Below are positions 1-5,943 of a stretch of DNA of 17,071 bases, in pieces (within the stretch, counting starts at the first letter, position 1; each line of letters starts with the position of its first letter). A program made the position numbers and the translations under genes. The notes under the pieces were generated by a model. That model had not been told where the DNA came from and did not search any database. It worked only from the letters and a program-made list of their open reading frames with translations. Source of the DNA: an uncultured Alphaproteobacteria bacterium (GTDB taxonomy: Bacteria > Pseudomonadota > Alphaproteobacteria > CAAHEQ01 > UBA3637). Location: NCBI GenBank assembly GCA_944391545.1, contig CALXTZ010000019.1:1-17071 (forward strand), given 5' to 3'.

Positions 1-1
1 A

Positions 2-430
2 ACGACGGTTAAAGATGTTGCGCGAACTGTTATTTCCATGGAGCAAAAAGATTTGGAAAAATTGAAACAACAGGTTCTATCCCTCGTTCATCAACAAAAT
101 GAAGAAACGGCTCATATTTTGAAATTCATCATCGTCGATTCAGACATTGACAAAATGCAACAGACGCTGAACCAGGCAATTGAAAAAATTACGCTGATGC
201 AGCAAAGCAATGAACATATTTTAGATTCTTTATTCAATCAAGCCGGGCCGGGACTTATTCCATCGCAGGAGAAAGCCGCTTCGGATGAAGAACAAGCGAT
301 TGAAAAAGAACAAAATTCCTCTAAAAAAGCCGGATCGCCGAAGCCTGTCTTTACGGCAGCGGCCAAAAACAAACGAATGCATCCGATTCCAAAATATTCC
401 GTCGATTTAATTGAAGAAGAGGATACTTAA
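2..430 (+). CDS. C-terminal part of a coiled-coil protein, 5'-truncated by the window edge
   Basis: The frame is open from the first bases. An internal ATG at 38 has no Shine-Dalgarno sequence before it, so I read this as the 3' part of a longer gene rather than a 130-residue protein. The visible part starts with a charged, Gln/Glu/Lys-rich helical stretch with heptad-like spacing (residues such as LEKLKQQVLSLVHQQ), consistent with a coiled coil. A hydrophilic acidic linker follows, then a basic patch (AAAKNKRMHPIPKY) and an acidic end. No membrane segment or signal peptide is visible. It is the first gene of a plus-strand cluster that includes a secretin-like lipoprotein, so a role in envelope or secretion machinery is inferred only from context. 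The family is not recognised. It shares a PKPVF motif with the protein at 3513-4154. Confidence 0.75.
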   Translation, partial: TTVKDVARTVISMEQKDLEKLKQQVLSLVHQQNEETAHILKFIIVDSDIDKMQQTLNQAIEKITLMQQSNEHILDSLFNQAGPGLIPSQEKAASDEEQAIEKEQNSSKKAGSPKPVFTAAAKNKRMHPIPKYSVDLIEEEDT

Positions 431-449
431 TTTTAAATAATCATTAACC

Positions 450-469
450 ATCTTACGCTATAGTAAGAT
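450..469 (+). other. Small intercistronic hairpin
   Basis: ATCTTAC (450-456) and GTAAGAT (463-469) form a perfect 7-bp stem with a 6-nt loop between two plus-strand genes. No T-tract follows, so a classic terminator is unlikely. It may be a processing or attenuation hairpin, or chance in AT-rich DNA. Confidence 0.3.
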
Positions 470-494
470 AAAGTTATTATGTGAGGGAAGAAAG

Positions 495-2114
495 ATGCCG
501 AGTTCTGAACAATTAAAATCGTTATTGGATGCGTTAGCCGCTTATCAACAAGATCAACAAACGTTACAGCCGATTGTTGATGCCGCTCAAGCGATTTACG
601 GACAGGATTGGACGGCAGTTTTAACGAACGAGCTTGAAACCGTTCAAGGCATTGATCCCGCCACATTAAATTCCCTGAAAGAAAAAGCCAATCATGCCAT
701 TCACTATTACGGTGCTTTGGCGGCTTGGGAAGAAGCACACCAATATTTAAACGCAACGGATCCGGTTGATCCGGCGGTGTTGGAAGATCGTCTGCCGACG
801 CTTGAATATTGGTTGGCTTTGTTCGGCGACGAAGGCAACAAAGTTGTTGCCAAATTACGTCAACTGTTGGCCAACATTTCGCCGGTTTTACCGAGTACGC
901 CGCAACCGGTTGAAACAGCTGTTCCCGTTCAGGAAACCCAAATAACCGAAGCTGTCGAAGTGGAACAAGCGCCGGTTCAAGAAGACATTCCGATTCCGTC
1001 CGGCGTTGAAGTTTCTCAAGAACAGCCTGAAACGGATATGGCATCGTTTACCCGTGAAGAAACACAAATAGATATGGGGCAACCGCTTGTTACCGACACG
1101 AATACGGTTCCCGCTCAAGAAGACATTCTGCAAACACAAGAAGATATTCAAGTTTATCCCGAAAGTATCTCTGAAGATACGATCCTGACCGAAGAAGATA
1201 TTTTGGATACACCGGCTTTGCCGTCACAGGAAGCCGAACCGGTGCTTTCTCAACCGGCCTACACGGAAGATATTGTCGGCGATCCTCTTGTTCCCGAACC
1301 GGAAGAAATCGCTCAACCGGAACAAACGTACGTTCAAGATGAAAATCCTTCTTCCGACATTGTTTATGAACAAGACGACCAAGGAAACACATCCGTAGAA
1401 GCTGATGTATTTGAAAATCGTCCGGAAGAGATGCCTCAAACGTCTCATCCCGTTGTCACAGAAGTTGTTGAAGAAGCTGTTTACAAACCGCAACCGGAAG
1501 CGGCTCCGATTATTCAAGAGACGGTGACGATTGAAGAAGAAACGCCTAAAAACTGGGAAATTGCAAATTATTTAAAAGAAAAAGCATTGTATGAACAAGT
1601 TGTTGCTTGGGCAACGGCTAAATGCATTCATATGGGAAATATCGAATTGACGGCTTATCCGCATTACGGTTTTATTGTTGATATGATGCGTTCGCTTAAA
1701 GAAAACATTCAAAACTTACTGGACAATCAGTTGTTGGCCGAAGTCATTGAACAGCAATTAAAAGACGGCCGCAAAGGTCTGGAAGATTTCTTAAAAGTCA
1801 TTGACACGGAACTGGCGCATTTGCCCGAAATCGAATCACAACCGGCAGAGAATATCATAGAAGGTGTGGATGCTCGTTCGATTTTGGGTCAGATTGACAC
1901 CAGCAATACAAAAGAATATTTAGGACCGGCTCCGGACGGATTTGAACTGATGGATGATCCTTATGCCAAAGAGGAAGAAGCGTCGAAAGAAGAGCTCTTA
2001 AAAGCTTATGAACAAACAGAAGCGAATATGAGCGATTCGATCAGTCGTCTCGACATCTTGGAAGAAGGCGTCTCTCAACCCGCGGGGTCGACATCAACAT
2101 CACAGAAGGGATAA
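495..2114 (+). CDS. Acidic protein of unknown function with a long disordered Pro/Glu-rich centre
   Basis: This 539-residue protein starts at an ATG preceded by a purine-rich SD (GAGGGAAGAAAG). There is no signal peptide or membrane segment, so it is probably cytoplasmic. Residues 1-130 look folded and mostly helical. Residues 135-350 are low-complexity, rich in Glu, Pro, Gln, Val and Thr, with a recurring short motif ending in EDI near residues 163, 209, 216, 234 and 258. Residues 352-445 form a second helical, more hydrophobic domain (NYLKEKALYEQVVAWATAKC). The tail is acidic and ends in Ser/Thr. Its stop lies 4 nt before the next ATG, and the SD of the secretin-like lipoprotein gene lies inside its 3' end, which indicates coupled translation. 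I do not recognise the family. A cytoplasmic adaptor or scaffold for the secretion machinery is an inference from context and from the repeated linear motif. Confidence 0.85.
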   Translation: MPSSEQLKSLLDALAAYQQDQQTLQPIVDAAQAIYGQDWTAVLTNELETVQGIDPATLNSLKEKANHAIHYYGALAAWEEAHQYLNATDPVDPAVLEDRLPTLEYWLALFGDEGNKVVAKLRQLLANISPVLPSTPQPVETAVPVQETQITEAVEVEQAPVQEDIPIPSGVEVSQEQPETDMASFTREETQIDMGQPLVTDTNTVPAQEDILQTQEDIQVYPESISEDTILTEEDILDTPALPSQEAEPVLSQPAYTEDIVGDPLVPEPEEIAQPEQTYVQDENPSSDIVYEQDDQGNTSVEADVFENRPEEMPQTSHPVVTEVVEEAVYKPQPEAAPIIQETVTIEEETPKNWEIANYLKEKALYEQVVAWATAKCIHMGNIELTAYPHYGFIVDMMRSLKENIQNLLDNQLLAEVIEQQLKDGRKGLEDFLKVIDTELAHLPEIESQPAENIIEGVDARSILGQIDTSNTKEYLGPAPDGFELMDDPYAKEEEASKEELLKAYEQTEANMSDSISRLDILEEGVSQPAGSTSTSQKG

Positions 2115-2118
2115 ACGG

Positions 2119-3501
2119 ATGCGCACAAAATATATTTTAACGACCTGCCTTTTGGCTTTTGCCAGCTTCGGACTGATTGCCTGCCAACAAACCGCGGCAA
2201 CACCGTCATACACCGAAGAACCGGCTGTACAACCGCCGGCCAATACGGCTCCTTGCGAAGTTCAAGCGAATGCCTGCGGCGATGTCAGCAATACGGTCAT
2301 CATTCCGATTGTCGTTGAAAAAGGAACGCCGGTTCATCCGAACGCTCCCGTCAATCGGTACAATGCCCGCCAAGCTCAAAACAAACAAATGCGGGCCGGA
2401 AAAAATATTCCGCTCATGCCGCCGGAAAGATCTTCGGCTGATACGGTTAACGTTGAAACGCCGATGCGTTGCCGCATTCCCGCTCCGACAACACGGATTA
2501 TTTCAGATATCCCGTTAAAAGCCGGTGATTTTGAATTAACTCGGTTGGAAAAAAACGATCCGATGCCGCGTTTTGAAGTCAACGGATACACATTCAGCAA
2601 TCAATCTTTAGACATGGCAATACAAACGCTTGTTTCCGAAGCCGGAATTAAAGTCTATTCGGATGACGGTTTATTCCCGGATATGTCGGCCGAAGACATT
2701 CATGGCGAATTATCGGCCGTCGTGGAAGAGTTGGCCGATTCGGGCGATGCTTACGTGCGCTATGATGCGGCCAAGAAAAGATTGTATTTATCCCGCTGGG
2801 CTCGGTTTGAATTAAAAGTGCCGGGCGGATCCGTCGGCATGTATGCCGTTTTGGATGCTTTACGCGGCGCAAACATCACGAATGTTCAACCGGATTGGGG
2901 GAAAAATGAACTTTACTTCCGTGTCACCAAACCGCAACAGGCAACAATTCAACGGTTGATTGATTACTTGAAAGAAGATCCGCGTCTGTTGTTGTTTGAT
3001 GTTGCCGTTTATCGTGTTTTCCCCAGAGACACCATGGGCTTCAGCTGGCAAAATGTCATCCAAAGTTTCGGGGATCGCAAAGTTAACATGTCCGTTAACG
3101 GATTGCTGGGGCGGATGATTATCACGGATCACCAGGATAAACAAGCTACTTTATTGAATAACTTAAAAGCCTATGCACGGGTTGATCTGGTTTCCAAAGG
3201 CGTTGCCGTTATGCCGAACGGATGGAAAGTTCGCTTTGACATCGGCCAATGTGCTTTGATGAATACGCCTGAAAAAGATTTATCTTTGTTGTTGCAAAGC
3301 AATATTCAAAGCACTGAACGCGTTGAATCCAACATTGCGTTAGATACAATGAACGGGGAAGTAACATCTTTCTATTCATTCTACAGCATTGATGATGATT
3401 TAAACATTATCGGTATTCCGGGAACTGTGTTTAATCCGCAGGCACAGTCTGTCGAATACTTGATTACGATGAAACCGCGTATCATGCGTCTTGTTAAGTA
3501 A
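2119..3501 (+). CDS. Secretin-like outer-membrane lipoprotein (N0/N1-type domains)
   Basis: The 460-residue product begins with a lipoprotein signal peptide: positive N-terminus, hydrophobic stretch, and lipobox LIAC with Cys22 as the lipidation site. Residues 23-145 are Pro-rich with three further cysteines (46, 53, 118). Residues 152-230 resemble a secretin N0 domain (a helix followed by a short-strand pattern, MAIQTLVSEAGIKVY, then YVRYDAAKKRLYLS). Residues 235-285 resemble N1. From about 286 the pattern RLLLFDVAVYRV and the ending LITMKPRIMRLV resemble the secretin beta domain, including its terminal TPRI-like motif. At 460 residues it is shorter than full PilN, BfpB or PilQ secretins, so the pore region may be reduced. 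Secretin-fold lipoproteins occur in type IVB pili (PilN/BfpB), and the small Dot/Icm protein DotD has an N0 fold. By context it may form or stabilise an outer-membrane ring of this secretion apparatus. The family assignment rests on pattern only. Confidence 0.75.
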   Translation: MRTKYILTTCLLAFASFGLIACQQTAATPSYTEEPAVQPPANTAPCEVQANACGDVSNTVIIPIVVEKGTPVHPNAPVNRYNARQAQNKQMRAGKNIPLMPPERSSADTVNVETPMRCRIPAPTTRIISDIPLKAGDFELTRLEKNDPMPRFEVNGYTFSNQSLDMAIQTLVSEAGIKVYSDDGLFPDMSAEDIHGELSAVVEELADSGDAYVRYDAAKKRLYLSRWARFELKVPGGSVGMYAVLDALRGANITNVQPDWGKNELYFRVTKPQQATIQRLIDYLKEDPRLLLFDVAVYRVFPRDTMGFSWQNVIQSFGDRKVNMSVNGLLGRMIITDHQDKQATLLNNLKAYARVDLVSKGVAVMPNGWKVRFDIGQCALMNTPEKDLSLLLQSNIQSTERVESNIALDTMNGEVTSFYSFYSIDDDLNIIGIPGTVFNPQAQSVEYLITMKPRIMRLVK

Positions 3502-3512
3502 AGGGAAAAAGA

Positions 3513-4154
3513 ATGTCAAACGATATGCCTAAACCGGTTTTCAAAGCACCTCTTCCGCCATCAGGGACAAAAACTCCTGCGGCACCGCAAATGCCTGTCT
3601 ATAAGCCGGCGGCGGCATCGGGAACAAATGCGCCGAAAATGCCGACAAGCGTACGTTCGGCAACGACGCAGCAAACCGTTGCTCAACCGAAGACAGCCGT
3701 GCCGCCTCCAAGTCAAACACAACCGGCTCAACCGGCCGGGGGTTTGTATGATGATAACTTTGCCGCTCAATTTAATTTGCCGCCGGTCTTACTGACGACA
3801 AAAGTGATGGGTGCTATTCTGGCCGGTGTCTTTCTCTTCGGCATATTATTCGGAGCAACGGTGTTCGGCGGGACAACAAAAACAACGACCAGCGGGTTGC
3901 AAGGCGTTGTTCGTAATCCGGAAGTGCCGGCAGGTCGCAAACGCTGTGGGATTGCCGAAAGAACGCAAGGCTGTGTTTTGTTTATGATGAATGCCACGCG
4001 TCGTGATCGTGAAGCGCGTTCTTTTTACGACGAAGCCGCACGGATTACGGGCGTTCCATCCTACACGATTGAATTAGGCAATATTGAATACGCAACCAGC
4101 ATTATCCGTCCCGGATTTTTGGCGCAAATCAATATTCCGCCGACGAACAGATAA
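3513..4154 (+). CDS. Proline-rich single-pass inner-membrane protein
   Basis: The 213-residue protein starts 11 nt after the preceding stop, with SD AAGGGAAAAAGA before the ATG. Residues 1-90 are rich in Pro, Ala, Thr and Gln and contain PKPVFKAPLPP, so they are probably disordered and cytoplasmic. Residues 97-119 form one transmembrane helix (VMGAILAGVFLFGILFGATV). The periplasmic part has two cysteines (145 and 154, in RCGIAERTQGC) that could form a disulfide, followed by a small folded domain with an amphipathic helix. The topology (disordered cytoplasmic arm, one helix, small periplasmic domain) suits an inner-membrane linker of a secretion or pilus machine, as TonB-like or VirB10-like proteins span compartments, but I see no homology that names it. 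It is the last gene of the plus-strand operon, with terminator hairpins just downstream. Confidence 0.85.
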   Translation: MSNDMPKPVFKAPLPPSGTKTPAAPQMPVYKPAAASGTNAPKMPTSVRSATTQQTVAQPKTAVPPPSQTQPAQPAGGLYDDNFAAQFNLPPVLLTTKVMGAILAGVFLFGILFGATVFGGTTKTTTSGLQGVVRNPEVPAGRKRCGIAERTQGCVLFMMNATRRDREARSFYDEAARITGVPSYTIELGNIEYATSIIRPGFLAQINIPPTNR

Positions 4155-4161
4155 GTTTCTC

Positions 4162-4187
4162 AAACAGGCTTTGGGACAGGCCTGTTT
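4162..4187 (+). terminator. Hairpin after the plus-strand operon, weak terminator
   Basis: AAACAGGC (4162-4169) pairs with GCCTGTTT (4180-4187) around a 10-nt loop, 7 nt after the last stop codon. The following sequence is not T-rich, so on its own this is a poor intrinsic terminator. It may protect the mRNA end or act with the stronger hairpin at 4254. Confidence 0.45.
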
Positions 4188-4253
4188 CAAGCTTTATATC
4201 TGGGAAACCATTGTTAAAGTTTGTGTCCGTTCCACTTTTGAATACTTTACGGG

Positions 4254-4284
4254 AGAAAGGAGCATTTCGGCTCCTTTCTTTCGT
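4254..4284 (+). terminator. Rho-independent terminator of the plus-strand operon
   Basis: AGAAAGGAGC (4254-4263) and GCTCCTTTCT (4270-4279) form a perfect 10-bp stem with a 6-nt loop, followed by TTTCGTT. It sits between the convergent genes and directly abuts the 3' end of the minus-strand gene. The T-rich side is on the plus strand, so it chiefly ends plus-strand transcription. The interval 4188-4253 between the two hairpins shows no gene. Confidence 0.75.
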
Positions 4285-4772
4285 TAATTGGCACACAAGG
4301 CATAAGCCCCCGGATAACTACGGGAAAGAGTGCTGACATATCCAGAAACAGGATTTACGAAATAGGCATAGCCTTCCCCGGATACCGTCGCCGTCCAAGC
4401 ATGTTCATCCGAACCGATTGAGCTTCCGCTGATGGGGCAAGGATAACCGTTTCCATATGTTCCATCCCAGTCAGGGCAAGCCTCATACATGGTCGCCAAA
4501 TGCATCCCGTTGGCTTTACACCAAGTCGCCGCACTCCCAAACTTTTTCGGCGCGGTGGGAGAAAAAGGGAAATGCCCCATGCCATCCTGTTGTCCCCATC
4601 GGCGGGGCGAAGGAGCGCGGGCGGGCGAACCGCCGATATGGTGTTCGGTTTCCGGCTGCGCTGAAATTCTTCGGCTACGCCGCACAGCGGGTGGAAAAGC
4701 ATTTCCCCCAAACAGCCAAAGCGCCCCTTTCCCTGACCTGTTTTTTCCAAATATGCTTCCGAACACCGACAT
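4284..4772 (-). CDS. Small cysteine-containing protein of unknown function with an in-frame palindromic insertion
   Basis: The 162-residue frame has a very strong SD (AGAGGAGG, 4778-4785) and a near-consensus promoter, so it is very probably expressed in some state. Residues 1-16 (MSVFGSIFGKNRSGKG) form a short basic start with no signal peptide. Residues 17-75 are encoded by a GC-rich, inverted-repeat-bounded segment and are rich in Arg, Pro and Gly, unlike other proteins here. Residues 76-162 form a compact module with cysteines 85, 99, 112 and 160 and the stretch SAATWCKANGMHLATMYEAC, followed by an aromatic-rich part (AWTATVSGEGYAYFVN) ending ALCAN. This resembles a small disulfide-stabilised extracellular or lectin-like module, possibly of the sort found at the C-terminus of pilin-like proteins, but I cannot name a family. 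The lack of any export signal is odd for such a module. It could be the remnant of a longer surface protein. It stands alone between the two operons. Confidence 0.65.
   Translation of the reverse strand: MSVFGSIFGKNRSGKGALWLFGGNAFPPAVRRSRRISAQPETEHHIGGSPARAPSPRRWGQQDGMGHFPFSPTAPKKFGSAATWCKANGMHLATMYEACPDWDGTYGNGYPCPISGSSIGSDEHAWTATVSGEGYAYFVNPVSGYVSTLSRSYPGAYALCAN
4549..4725. repeat. Putative palindromic (MITE/RPE-like) insertion inside a coding gene
   Basis: A GC-rich 177-bp block differs in composition from its flanks. Its ends are 27-nt imperfect inverted repeats, 4549-4575 and 4699-4725, matching at about 18 of 27 positions. These include 5 bp at the outer edge (GGCGC/GCGCC) and a perfect 9 bp at the inner edge (GGGAAATGC/GCATTTCCC). 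A second internal palindrome is ATCGGCGG (4598-4605) with CCGCCGAT (4630-4637). The length is exactly 59 codons, so the host frame stays open. Rickettsia palindromic elements are known to insert in frame into genes in this way. No clear target-site duplication is visible and no second copy lies in this window, so mobility is inferred. Confidence 0.45.
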
Positions 4773-4777
4773 CGTTT

Positions 4778-4785
4778 CCTCCTCT
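4778..4785 (-). promoter_or_regulatory. Strong Shine-Dalgarno site for the 4284-4772 gene
   Basis: The minus strand reads AGAGGAGG five bases upstream of the ATG at 4772. This near-perfect anti-SD match decides the start and argues that the short frame is a genuine gene. Confidence 0.8.
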
Positions 4786-4806
4786 TTACAAAACAGACTT
4801 GGAAAC

Positions 4807-4840
4807 AGTATACACTACCCCCCCCCCCGACATCTGTCAA
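4807..4840 (-). promoter_or_regulatory. Putative phase-variable promoter with a poly-G spacer
   Basis: On the minus strand a perfect -35 box TTGACA (plus 4835-4840) and a -10 box TATACT (plus 4807-4812) face the gene at 4772. The spacer is 22 nt, of which 11 are an uninterrupted G run (C on the plus strand). An optimal 17-nt spacer would need 6 G, so the state in this sequence is predicted to be weak or off. Transcription would start near 4800, leaving a leader of about 28 nt that carries the SD. Confidence 0.7.
4818..4828. repeat. C11/G11 homopolymer tract
   Basis: Eleven consecutive C on the plus strand lie within a promoter spacer. Such tracts change length by slipped-strand mispairing. 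The count can also be affected by sequencing error. Confidence 0.9.
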
Positions 4841-4853
4841 GCAAAATCTTCAT

Positions 4854-4880
4854 AAAAAAAGAGGACTTTCTACATCCTCT
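4854..4880 (-). terminator. Second (distal) terminator of the virB operon
   Basis: On the minus strand AGAGGA and TCCTCT (plus 4875-4880 and 4860-4865) form a 6-bp stem with a 9-nt loop, followed by a run of seven T (plus 4854-4860). It lies just after the stronger terminator at 4890-4917 and before the promoter of the next gene, which it would insulate from readthrough. Confidence 0.6.
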
Positions 4881-4889
4881 CTTTTACAT

Positions 4890-4917
4890 AAAAAAAACCG
4901 CCCCTCGCGAGGCGGTT
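4890..4917 (-). terminator. Main rho-independent terminator of the virB operon
   Basis: AACCGCC (4896-4902) and GGCGGTT (4911-4917) form a GC-rich 7-bp stem around CCTCGCGA, itself largely self-complementary. On the minus strand it is followed by a T run (plus A, 4890-4897). It starts 22 nt after the VirB11 stop codon. Confidence 0.9.
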
Positions 4918-4938
4918 CTTCTCCCCAAAACAATCTCT

Positions 4939-5928
4939 CTATGTAATCGCCGTCACTGCCCGAATATTGCCGTTTCGGTTAATTTGAACAACCCGCAATT
5001 TATCTTTCATCTCTGCCAATGTCTTTTCGCGATCGATTGTCGGTGATGTTCTCATAATCCGCGCAATAAATGCTTTATACGCTTCTTCCGGATTTTCGGC
5101 ATGAATGGTCGCAAAGCAGTTTTCATGGCCTGACCCCATTAATTCCCACAAAGCGCTTGCATTCGAGGTTGAAATTTCGCCGCCGATAATCACATCCGGC
5201 GTAAACCGCACAACCAAGTCAATCACACGCGCATACGTAAATGTATTTGTTTGATCCGTACGCGGCAAAACAATATGAACTCTGTTTTTATGCGGGACGA
5301 TTAATTCGCGTGTATCCTCGATGGTTAGAATCCGTTTATGCGGTTCCAAAATCTTAATAATATTATTTAAAAAAGTCGTTTTACCGGTCGCCGTTGCCCC
5401 ACTGATAAGCAAATGTTCCCCTTTTCGGATAGACAGCATCAACCGATCATACGGATCATCCGGATCTTCGACATTTTGCAGTTTATTCAACGGCCGAAGC
5501 CGTTCTCCCGGTGCAAAACCGAAACTTGAAAAGTCAATCGGCAGATCTTCTTTGTAAACACGAATAGCCAAAGCAACGCCGCCAGTTAAGTCATCGTTAT
5601 CATACATCACGTTTCGACCGGCTATTCCGGTAAAACGGTGGCCGCCCGGCAAAGTCGCATAAACAACAGGCGTTCCTTCTACGGGATTAAAAGAATAATC
5701 ATATGTATTGGCAATAATATACAAAATGTTGTTTAAATATTCCCGAGTCAATTTAGGATCTATCTGCTCCACCCACGGAAAAGCACGTTTCCCACGCATG
5801 CGCAACCAAATCGATCCCGGATGGTCTACCGCTACTTCTTCGACATCGTCTTGACTATACCAGTATGAAAGAGGCCGCAAAGCCGATTCCAAAACTTTAT
5901 AAGTTTCAGATATTGATAACTCTGGCAC
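4939..5928 (-). CDS. virB11: VirB11-family T4SS traffic ATPase
   Basis: This is a hexameric AAA-type secretion ATPase on the cytoplasmic side of the inner membrane, which powers pilus assembly and substrate transfer. Its 329 residues match the usual VirB11 length (about 340). The N-terminal domain (residues 1-135) carries the VirB11-like EEVAVDHPGSIWLRMRG. The C-terminal domain has Walker A GATATGKT (177-184), the Asp box ILTIEDTREL (200-209), Walker B-like DVIIGGEI (245-252) and the His box GHENCFATIHAENP (267-280). The segment after Walker B reads GEISTSNA where many VirB11 proteins have GE(V/L/I)R, so the usual Arg is Ser here. The start is a GTG with a perfect SD (AAGGAGG); it lies 15 nt after the virB10 stop. 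It is last in the operon, as in Agrobacterium. A Dot/Icm DotB-type assignment is less likely because the neighbours are VirB8, VirB9 and VirB10. Confidence 0.92.
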   Translation of the reverse strand: MPELSISETYKVLESALRPLSYWYSQDDVEEVAVDHPGSIWLRMRGKRAFPWVEQIDPKLTREYLNNILYIIANTYDYSFNPVEGTPVVYATLPGGHRFTGIAGRNVMYDNDDLTGGVALAIRVYKEDLPIDFSSFGFAPGERLRPLNKLQNVEDPDDPYDRLMLSIRKGEHLLISGATATGKTTFLNNIIKILEPHKRILTIEDTRELIVPHKNRVHIVLPRTDQTNTFTYARVIDLVVRFTPDVIIGGEISTSNASALWELMGSGHENCFATIHAENPEEAYKAFIARIMRTSPTIDREKTLAEMKDKLRVVQINRNGNIRAVTAIT

Positions 5929-5930
5929 AG

Positions 5931-5940
5931 CCTCCTCCTT
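5931..5940 (-). promoter_or_regulatory. Shine-Dalgarno site that fixes the GTG start of virB11
   Basis: The minus strand reads AAGGAGGAGG two bases before the GTG at 5928, in the 15-nt gap after the virB10 stop. No ATG in the frame near the N-terminus has such a site. Confidence 0.85.
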
Positions 5941-5943
5941 CAG

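Noticed and set aside
2..430. A complete 130-residue gene starting at ATG 38
   Set aside because: The frame is open to the window edge and no SD lies before position 38, so a truncated longer gene is more likely.
459..480. Promoter before the gene at 495 (TATAGT or TATTAT as -10)
   Set aside because: No acceptable -35 box lies at 16-18 nt upstream of either, and the gene probably shares the operon transcript.
4355..4855. Overlapping frames of about 130-185 codons on both strands around the small central gene
   Set aside because: They stay open mainly because of the GC-rich insertion. None has an SD to compare with that of the 4284-4772 frame, and one would start inside the promoter -35 box.
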